From: Planctomycetota bacterium
GTDB lineage: Bacteria; Planctomycetota; Planctomycetia; Pirellulales; S012-138
DNA length: 13,214 nt
Assembly: GCA_026982835.1 (NCBI GenBank)
Contig: JALSGI010000625.1
Location: 1 to 13,214 of the forward strand
Reading direction: 5' to 3'
Shown here piece by piece: positions 1 to 5,050 of the stretch. Every line of letters starts with the position of its first letter. Position 1 is the first letter of the stretch. The position numbers were made by a program, and so were the translations under genes. The notes below the pieces were generated by a model. The model made no database searches, was not told where the DNA came from, and saw only the letters and a program-made list of their open reading frames with translations.

Positions 1-2
1 GA

Positions 3-35
3 GCTGGGAGCGTAGTACGTGTTTAGCGTGCCAGC
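3..35 (+). repeat. TACGTGTTTAGC-loop module, copy 1
   Basis: GTACGTGTTTAGC (15-27) lies between complementary arms GCTGG (3-7) and CCAGC (31-35). It shares the loop core with the copies at 226-249 and 13028-13053 but diverges after TTTAGC. It may be longer, since the window begins here. Confidence 0.5.
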
Positions 36-78
36 ACAAGACGAAGCGCCCCCAGAGCAAAAGAGTTGATTTTTGTCC

Positions 79-104
79 GGCGAGCCGCGTGCGTGAGCAC
101 GCGG
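79..104 (-). repeat. CTCGCC hairpin A (stem type CCGCGTGC)
   Basis: GGCGAG (79-84) precedes an 8-bp perfect stem CCGCGTGC/GTGA/GCACGCGG. Read on the - strand the loop is TCAC and CTCGCC follows. About 30 bp including flanks match hairpin K at 10763 exactly, in the opposite orientation. Confidence 0.85.
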
Positions 105-139
105 TTGCTACCGTTTGTGGCCGATGCTACGCTGGCCAA

Positions 140-165
140 CCGCCGGCTTACGCCGGCGGCTCGCC
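140..165 (+). repeat. CTCGCC hairpin B (stem type CCGCCGGC)
   Basis: Perfect 8-bp stem CCGCCGGC/TTAC/GCCGGCGG at 140-159, followed by CTCGCC (160-165). The stem and loop are the same as hairpin G at 10530, which is inverted relative to it. Confidence 0.85.
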
Positions 166-171
166 GGTTGC

Positions 172-188
172 AAGAAGAAACGCTTCTT
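172..188 (+). repeat. AAGAAR/AAACG/YTTCTT hairpin, copy 1
   Basis: 6-bp arms AAGAAG (172-177) and CTTCTT (183-188) enclose the loop AAACG. It sits just downstream of hairpin B, after TTGC. The second copy at 10808-10824 has AAGAAA and TTTCTT, so both sides of the innermost pair have changed together. Confidence 0.6.
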
Positions 189-225
189 TCCGCCTCGTGC
201 GGAAGCGTCGAACCAACAGTGTGCT

Positions 226-249
226 AGCTGGCTAAACACGTACCCAGCT
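226..249 (-). repeat. TACGTGTTTAGC-loop module, copy 2
   Basis: Arms AGCTGG (226-231) and CCAGCT (244-249) form 6 bp around a 12-nt loop. Bases 222-243 are a perfect 22-bp inverted copy of 13037-13058. The right arm could instead pair with 253-257 (CCAGC/TTTA/GCTGG, 244-257), so two mutually exclusive folds exist. Confidence 0.65.
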
Positions 250-266
250 TTAGCTGGCGGAGCAGC

Positions 267-292
267 GGCGAGCCGGGAGCGTAAGCTCCCGG
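267..292 (-). repeat. CTCGCC hairpin C (stem type CCGGGAGC)
   Basis: GGCGAG (267-272) followed by CCGGGAGC/GTAA/GCTCCCGG, a perfect 8-bp stem. Hairpins H and I in cluster 2 have the same stem and loop. Confidence 0.85.
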
Positions 293-325
293 AGGAAAAT
301 AGAACAAATGCGTTTACTTGGCTCT

Positions 326-351
326 CCCCGGGCTGAAGCCCGGGGCTCGCC
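326..351 (+). repeat. CTCGCC hairpin D (stem type CCCCGGGC)
   Basis: CCCCGGGC/TGAA/GCCCGGGG at 326-345, then CTCGCC. The left flank (CGTTTACTTGGCTCT) nearly matches that of hairpin N at 12904. N differs from D by one compensated pair in the stem. Confidence 0.85.
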
Positions 352-385
352 GAAGTCACCATAAGCGCCGACTCGAACATCAACC

Positions 386-412
386 GGCGAGCCGCCGACT
401 TGGGGGCGGTGG
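386..412 (-). repeat. CTCGCC hairpin E (decayed, stem type CCGCCGAC)
   Basis: GGCGAG and an intact left arm CCGCCGAC (392-399) face a diverged right arm ending GGCGGTGG. A fold with one G-T pair and one mismatch remains. It looks like a worn copy of hairpin M at 10840. Confidence 0.6.
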
Positions 413-451
413 AGAAATACAAACGGAAAAAGCGGTTTGCACGATGATCCT

Positions 452-478
452 CTCCAGGCTTTAGGCCCGGGGCTTGCC
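452..478 (+). repeat. CTCGCC hairpin F (decayed)
   Basis: CTCCAGGCTTTAGGCCCGGGG followed by CTTGCC resembles hairpin D, with mismatches in the left arm and one substitution in the flank. The stem is no longer continuous. Confidence 0.45.
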
Positions 479-513
479 CACAGGCGTAACAACGCAAAGC
501 GTGCCCAAGCACC

Positions 514-1515
514 ATGCCCGCCCGCAGAGAACCATCACCGGATGTCACAGCCGAGCTGGCCGCCCGCTGGCCCCGGCTGCAACGCCGCGCCGAGCTGCTG
601 CGGCAGTTGCGGGAGTTTTTCCACGAGCGAGGCTTCACCGAAGTGGAAACCCCGCTGCTTGAACCCGAGGTGATCGTCGAAGAACACCTGGATCCGCTTT
701 GGCTTACGCTCTACCGCGATCCGGCCAGGCCGCACCAGGGGCCGCAGTGGTTCCTGCAGTGCTCGCCGGAGCTGGGCATGAAGCGGCTGCTTGCCGCCGG
801 GGCCAAGGCGATCTTTCAGATCACCCGCGCCTTCCGCGCCGGGGAGCAGGGCCGGTGGCACCATGTGGAGTTCACCATGCTGGAGTGGTACCGCTGCGGG
901 GATACGCAAGAGGAGGCCCTGGGGCGGCTTTCCGACCTGGTGCAGCGGGTGTTGAACTTGCCCCCGGCCAAAGTGTTCAGCTACCGCGAATTGTTCCAGC
1001 AATACCTGAACATCGATCCCTGGCAAGCCACTTCTGCGGAGCTTCGCCAGGGGGCCATCGACGCCGGGTTGGAAGTGCCCGCCAGTTGGGACGAGGCGGA
1101 CCGTGATCTGTGGCTTCAGTGGCTTTTTGCCGAACGGATCGAGCCGGAACTGGGAGCCGAAGGCCCGGCCATCGTGTTCGGCTTTCCCCCCTCGCAGGCC
1201 GTGCTGGCCCGCGTAAGCGGCCAGCCGCCGGTGGCCGAGCGATTCGAGCTTTTCGTCCACGGGGTGGAGCTGGCCAACGGCTACCATGAACTCTCCGACG
1301 CCGAGGAACTTCTGCGGCGGATGCACCAGGCCAACCAGCGGCGACGGCGGCTGGGCAAGCCGGAGTTACCCATCCCGCACGGGTTGATCGAAGTCCACCG
1401 CCGGGGCGTGCCGGACTGTTGGGGCGTGGCCCTGGGACTGGATCGCCTGGTGGCCCTGGCCCTGGGGGCCGAGTCGATTACCGAGGTGATGGCGTTTCCC
1501 GAGCCGCGGGCATAG
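514..1515 (+). CDS. epmA: EF-P--(R)-beta-lysine ligase (EpmA/GenX/PoxA)
   Basis: EpmA is a class II lysyl-tRNA synthetase paralogue that attaches (R)-beta-lysine (or lysine) to a conserved lysine of elongation factor P in the cytoplasm, which helps ribosomes through polyproline stretches. The 333-residue product is close to the family's usual length of about 325. Motif 1 is at residues 41-59 (FTEVETPLLEPEV...). Motif 2 is at 107-126 (FRAGE...HHVEFTMLEWYR). Motif 3 is at 304-318 (GVALGLDRLVALALG), followed by the EpmA-like end ITEVMAFPEPRA. The N-terminal tRNA anticodon-binding domain of a true LysRS is absent, which separates EpmA from LysS. The ATG at 514 is the natural start by length, although no Shine-Dalgarno sequence is visible. 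The partner genes epmB and efp are not in the window. A same-strand ABC gene follows after 62 bp and may be cotranscribed. Confidence 0.93.
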   Translation: MPARREPSPDVTAELAARWPRLQRRAELLRQLREFFHERGFTEVETPLLEPEVIVEEHLDPLWLTLYRDPARPHQGPQWFLQCSPELGMKRLLAAGAKAIFQITRAFRAGEQGRWHHVEFTMLEWYRCGDTQEEALGRLSDLVQRVLNLPPAKVFSYRELFQQYLNIDPWQATSAELRQGAIDAGLEVPASWDEADRDLWLQWLFAERIEPELGAEGPAIVFGFPPSQAVLARVSGQPPVAERFELFVHGVELANGYHELSDAEELLRRMHQANQRRRRLGKPELPIPHGLIEVHRRGVPDCWGVALGLDRLVALALGAESITEVMAFPEPRA

Positions 1516-1577
1516 ATTGGAACCAGGCGCGTTTTGCCGCTTTTTGCCCTACGAGACGCTTGCGCACCATCGCCACC

Positions 1578-2666
1578 ATGACGCAGACTGCTTCTCCTTC
1601 ACCAGGCACTGCCGGCGACCAGGCTGTGGCCGGGCAGGTACCGCTGCTGGAAGTGCGGCACTTGCAGGTTCATTTTCGCTCACCGCGGCGTTGGGGGCTT
1701 TGGGGACCGCGGCGGGTGGTGCGGGCGGTGGAGGACGTAAGCTTTGCCATTTGGCCCGGGGAAACCCTGGGCCTGGTGGGCGAAAGCGGTTGTGGCAAAT
1801 CCACCACGGCCCGAGCCATCCTGGGGCTGGTGCCGCGAACCGGCGGGGAGATTCTGCTGGACGGGCAGCCGGTGGAACCCACGCGGGCCGGCCGCGGCCA
1901 TCCGCTGCGGCGAAGCGTCCAGATGATCTTCCAGGATCCTTATGCTTCGCTTGATCCGCGGATGACCGTGCAGCGGATCGTCACCGAGCCGATGGAAGTG
2001 CTGGGGCACGAACCGGATCGGCGCCGCCGGGCGCTTTTGGCGGTGAAGCTGCTTCAGATGGTGGGCCTGGACCCCCGCTACCTGAACCGCTATCCGCACG
2101 AGTTTTCCGGCGGGCAGCGGCAGCGGATCGGCATTGCCCGGGCGCTGGCCGCCCGGCCGCGGTTGTTGCTGTGCGACGAGCCGGTGTCGGCCTTGGACGT
2201 TTCCATCCAGGCCCAGGTGGTCAACCTGCTTCAGGACTTGCAGCAGCAGTTGGGACTGGCGCTTTTGTTCATTGCGCACGACCTGGCCGTGGTACGGCAC
2301 ATTTCGCATCGGGTGGGGGTGATGTACCTGGGTCGGCTGGTGGAGCTGGCCCCGGCTGCGGAGCTTTACCGCAATCCGCGGCACCCTTACACCCAGGCGT
2401 TGCTTTCGGCCGTGCCGGTGCCGGACCCGGGCCTGCAGCGTGCGCGGGGGCGGCAGCATTTGGCAGGGGAGGTACCTTCGCCGGAGAGGGAGTATCGGGG
2501 CTGTGCATTTGCCGACCGCTGCCCCCTGGTGGAACCACGCTGCCGCCAGGAAGTGCCGCCGCTGCAAGGGGACCAGCACCAGGTGGCCTGCTTCGTGGCC
2601 CAAGAGAGCAAGGAACAAGAGCTCCAGGGTCATTCGTCTCCGGACGATCCCTCCAGCAGTCGCTGA
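1578..2666 (+). CDS. Oligopeptide/dipeptide-type ABC transporter ATP-binding protein (OppF/DppF family)
   Basis: This is the cytoplasmic ATPase of a peptide/nickel-type importer. In the 362-residue product Walker A is GESGCGKST (68-76), the Q-loop is FQD around 119, the ABC signature is SGGQRQR (177-183), Walker B is LLLCDEP (196-202) and the H-loop is H234. The tail has the oligopeptide-family C-terminal region with HPYTQALLSAVP (269-280) and four cysteines (309, 315, 322, 338); some Opp ATPases bind an iron-sulfur cluster there, but that is only inferred here. The ATG at 1578 leaves a short N-terminal tail before the beta-strand LLEVRHLQV. No clear Shine-Dalgarno is seen, and an in-frame TTG at 1560 is an alternative. 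No permease, binding protein or second ATPase is nearby, so the substrate cannot be named. The last 37 bases overlap rnhA tail to tail, and the final ten or so residues are low-complexity. Confidence 0.92.
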   Translation: MTQTASPSPGTAGDQAVAGQVPLLEVRHLQVHFRSPRRWGLWGPRRVVRAVEDVSFAIWPGETLGLVGESGCGKSTTARAILGLVPRTGGEILLDGQPVEPTRAGRGHPLRRSVQMIFQDPYASLDPRMTVQRIVTEPMEVLGHEPDRRRRALLAVKLLQMVGLDPRYLNRYPHEFSGGQRQRIGIARALAARPRLLLCDEPVSALDVSIQAQVVNLLQDLQQQLGLALLFIAHDLAVVRHISHRVGVMYLGRLVELAPAAELYRNPRHPYTQALLSAVPVPDPGLQRARGRQHLAGEVPSPEREYRGCAFADRCPLVEPRCRQEVPPLQGDQHQVACFVAQESKEQELQGHSSPDDPSSSR

Positions 2667-3160
2667 TAGGCTTCCACGGCCAGGCGGTCGCAGCGTTCGT
2701 TCTCCGCGTGTCCGCTGTGCCCCCGCACCGGCGTGTAGCGGAGGCGGTGGATTTGCAGCAGCTGGTCCAGGCGGCGCCAGAGGTCTTCGTTCTTGACCGG
2801 CTTCAGCCCCGAGGAGGTGCGCCGCCGCCAACCGTCCCGCTTCCAGCGAGGGAGCCACTGCGTGAGCCCCTGGCCCACGTAGGAGCTGTCGGTTACCAGT
2901 TCCACCTCCGAAGGGCGTTGCAGCGCCTCCAAGCCGCGGATGACGGCCAAAAGCTCCATGCGATTGTTGGTGGTGCGGGGTTCGGCGCCGCTGCGGACCA
3001 GCTCGCGCCCCGAGGCCGGATGCCGCAGGATGAACGCCCAGCCGCCGGGGCCGGGATTGCCCGAACAGGCCCCGTCGGTGAACAACACCACCCGGGGGAG
3101 TTTCCGGCCCCGGGGGGGTTCCGGGGAAGTGTTCTGGAGGGGAGGCGAGCTGTCGGGCAT
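2630..3160 (-). CDS. rnhA: Ribonuclease HI
   Basis: RNase HI cuts the RNA strand of RNA-DNA hybrids (R-loops, primers) using two metal ions. The 176-residue product has all expected catalytic residues: D29 in FTDGACSGNPGPGG, E69 in TNNRMELLAVI, D91 in VTDSSYV, H148 in VRGHSGH and D158 in NERCDRLA. The basic handle (WKRDGWRRR, 106-114) matches the E. coli-type substrate-binding protrusion. About 20 residues precede the first beta-strand (VVLFTDG), and the tail after residue 165 is short and acidic. The ATG at 3160 is used; no good Shine-Dalgarno precedes it on this strand. The gene stands alone, convergent with the Opp-type ATPase gene and overlapping its last 37 bases. Upstream, across 77 bp, lies the end of the Gld-type operon with a strong hairpin, so rnhA is probably transcribed separately. 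Confidence 0.95.
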   Translation of the reverse strand: MPDSSPPLQNTSPEPPRGRKLPRVVLFTDGACSGNPGPGGWAFILRHPASGRELVRSGAEPRTTNNRMELLAVIRGLEALQRPSEVELVTDSSYVGQGLTQWLPRWKRDGWRRRTSSGLKPVKNEDLWRRLDQLLQIHRLRYTPVRGHSGHAENERCDRLAVEAYQRLLEGSSGDE

Positions 3161-3186
3161 GGAAGGAGGCGTCCGCTGCTACATGG

Positions 3187-3217
3187 CAAGACCGGCCCGG
3201 TGCTCGGGCCGGTCTTG
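3187..3217 (-). terminator. 13-bp hairpin at the end of the Gld-type operon
   Basis: Arms CAAGACCGGCCCG (3187-3199) and CGGGCCGGTCTTG (3205-3217) are perfectly complementary around a 5-nt loop. The hairpin starts 21 bp after the DUF4340 stop codon and lies upstream of rnhA. No T-run follows on either strand, so it could be a terminator of a kind that lacks a U-tract, or an mRNA-end protecting structure. Confidence 0.6.
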
Positions 3218-3237
3218 GGGAAAAGGTGCTACGAGGC

Positions 3238-4971
3238 TTACGGTTGTTCGGCCCCCTTGGGTTGGGTGGCCTTGTCGTCCTTGGGTGGCTGGGGCTTTTG
3301 GGGTTCGGGGGCGACCAGGGGGCCGGGTTTCTCTTTTGCGGGCTTGTCGGACCCGGAGGAGGATTGCTGAAGCAGCTTGCTGGCCTGGTCCAACGCCCCG
3401 CCGGAGCCACTCGTCGCCTGTTTGTCCTGCTGGTCTTTTTTCTTGGGCTTGACGATCTGGTTGCGGGTCAGGCGGATCTTTTTATACTCCGCGTCGTCGA
3501 TCACGTAGTACCAGTCGGCGAAGCGGTCGTTGAGTTCCTTGACTTTTTCCTGGGCCTTTTTCACACGTTCCTCGTACTCCTTTTGCTTCCGTTCGTTTTC
3601 CTTCTGGATGCGCTTCCGCTCGGCGATGATATCCTCGCGGGTTTTTTTCTCCTGCTGGTTCTTGTCGGAATCGGCCTGCTTGCCCTTTTGCTCCCCCTCT
3701 TTTTGCTCGTTTTGCTTGTCTTGCTTGCCGTCGGCGGAGTTGGCCGAAGATTTTTCCGGCTGGGGACCCGCTTTTTCCTCCGCCTCCTTACCCTCCTCGG
3801 GCGGAAGCTCCGGCAACGGCTTCAGCTCCGGCTTGGGGATCATCTCGGGATTGAAGCGGGCCATGATGAACACGTAACGGTTGGTGCTGATGCCGCTTGC
3901 TTTCCCGTCTTTGTCTTTCCGGGTGGCCTGGTCGATGGTCTGCTTGGCCACCTCGCCGAAGCTGAGCACGTATTCCACACCCTCCTTGGTGGTGACGATC
4001 ACCTTCCCCTGGTTGGAAATGAGTTGCCCTTTGATAATGTAAAACCCTTTGTCGGCTAGATCGAGGAGTTCCTGCTGTTCGACCACGTTGCTCTCGCCTC
4101 GCAGGAGGCGGCGGATTCCCTCGGGCTTGCGGCGCACGTCGATGATCTTCAGATCATCCAGGGCGTAGCGCATATCGTTGAGCTTTTGGGTGTCCAGCTG
4201 CTGACCTTCCTTGAGGCCTTCCAGCTTCCAGGGGTTGCCGGAAGCGTTCTCCTCGTAGGTGAGCACGATGTAGTCTTCGTCCTTGATCTGGCCGCGGGCC
4301 TCGTCCACGGAATAAAGATGCAACTGCACGCGGCGGATGTCCCAGGCGTCCAGCTTCAGCAAATCCCGTTCGATCCAATCGCCGAAGGAAGTGGAGAACC
4401 GCGTCGGGTCGATTTCGGCCTTATAGACGCGATCCTGGCCCGGCACCCGCACGTAGTAAATGTTCTGATGTTCCTCGGCCGCTTTCTTGCCGATGATCAG
4501 CGCAGCCAGCGAGTTGCCGTCCCGGTCGGCCATCACCACCCGCGTCCCCACCTCCTCGTCCTCGTGGGAGCGGAGCTCTTCGGCGTTGTTCGGGTCCGGT
4601 TCGATCACGCCGAACTCGGCATGCGTGCGGCGGTCGTCGCTCACCTTGTCCAGTTTCTTCAGCCCGATCAAGGCCGTTGCGGCCTGGGCCAGTTGTTTTT
4701 CGGCGTCGGCCGGGTAGTCGTAGTGGGAGGGGATGACCCAGTGTCCGTCCTTTTGGGCCACCTCGAAGCGATAGACCTCCCCGTCGCTGAACTTGACGAT
4801 TTCCAGGCTGGTGGCCTCCAGTGGATCTTTGAACTCGGGGAAGAACTCCTGGCCCACATCGTCCAGCTGGGCCTCCTGGCGGGGAGCATGAGCCCAGGCG
4901 CTCCACACGGCCAGCCCCAACAGCACCAGGGCCACGCCCTCGAACATCAGGGTTTTTTTCCGTTCGCTCAT
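3238..4971 (-). CDS. DUF4340 domain-containing membrane-anchored protein
   Basis: DUF4340 proteins commonly sit next to GldF/GldG-type ABC transporter genes; their exact function is unknown. The 577-residue product starts with a charged stretch and one membrane segment (about residues 8-27, MFEGVALVLLGLAVWSAWA), so most of it should lie outside the cytoplasmic membrane. The DUF4340-like part spans roughly 55-380 and has repeated beta-rich units such as VYRFEVAQKDGHWVI (66-80) and IYYVRVPGQDRVYKAE (171-186). Residues 392-446 are a Lys/Glu/Gln/Asp-rich disordered stretch, and 446-482 is a likely coiled coil. A short ordered block (FADWYYVIDDAEYKKIRL, 484-501) follows, then a Lys/Pro/Ser-rich tail to 577. 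A good Shine-Dalgarno (AGGAGAGGA) precedes the ATG. It is the last gene of a minus-strand operon, 79 bp after the permease fusion. Assignment to the family is fairly secure; a role as an extracytoplasmic partner of the transporter is inferred. Confidence 0.85.
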   Translation of the reverse strand: MSERKKTLMFEGVALVLLGLAVWSAWAHAPRQEAQLDDVGQEFFPEFKDPLEATSLEIVKFSDGEVYRFEVAQKDGHWVIPSHYDYPADAEKQLAQAATALIGLKKLDKVSDDRRTHAEFGVIEPDPNNAEELRSHEDEEVGTRVVMADRDGNSLAALIIGKKAAEEHQNIYYVRVPGQDRVYKAEIDPTRFSTSFGDWIERDLLKLDAWDIRRVQLHLYSVDEARGQIKDEDYIVLTYEENASGNPWKLEGLKEGQQLDTQKLNDMRYALDDLKIIDVRRKPEGIRRLLRGESNVVEQQELLDLADKGFYIIKGQLISNQGKVIVTTKEGVEYVLSFGEVAKQTIDQATRKDKDGKASGISTNRYVFIMARFNPEMIPKPELKPLPELPPEEGKEAEEKAGPQPEKSSANSADGKQDKQNEQKEGEQKGKQADSDKNQQEKKTREDIIAERKRIQKENERKQKEYEERVKKAQEKVKELNDRFADWYYVIDDAEYKKIRLTRNQIVKPKKKDQQDKQATSGSGGALDQASKLLQQSSSGSDKPAKEKPGPLVAPEPQKPQPPKDDKATQPKGAEQP

Positions 4972-5050
4972 GGCTTCCTCTCCTGAAGCGTTCGACCCGA
5001 ACCGGGATTGCTCGGGAACAACGGGGCGTTTCCAGGAAACGGGAAAGACG

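Larger units (their letters stand above)
1..513. other. Gene-free hairpin-repeat cluster 1
   Basis: No convincing gene lies here. The open frames that exist cross inverted repeats and give Arg/Ala/Pro-rich peptides with no recognisable domain. The stretch holds six members of the CTCGCC hairpin family in both orientations, one AAGAAG/CTTCTT hairpin, two copies of the TACGTGTTTAGC module and a 6-bp hairpin at 188-204 (TTCCGC / GCGGAA). I see no clear promoter for the downstream epmA. The left edge is cut by the window. Confidence 0.75.

Noticed and set aside
108..638. 176-codon - strand frame (and 115-336 on +) in cluster 1
   Set aside because: Made almost wholly of inverted repeats; ends inside epmA; no domain.
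1680..3410. 576-codon - strand frame across the Opp-type ATPase and rnhA
   Set aside because: It lies in the wrong frame of rnhA and antisense to the ATPase; Pro/Arg-rich and without motifs.
3226..4059. 277-codon, very Leu/Phe-rich + strand frame resembling a membrane protein
   Set aside because: Antisense to the Lys/Glu-rich codons of the DUF4340 gene, which read as Leu/Phe on the other strand. The DUF4340 frame has a ribosome-binding site, operon context and family features.
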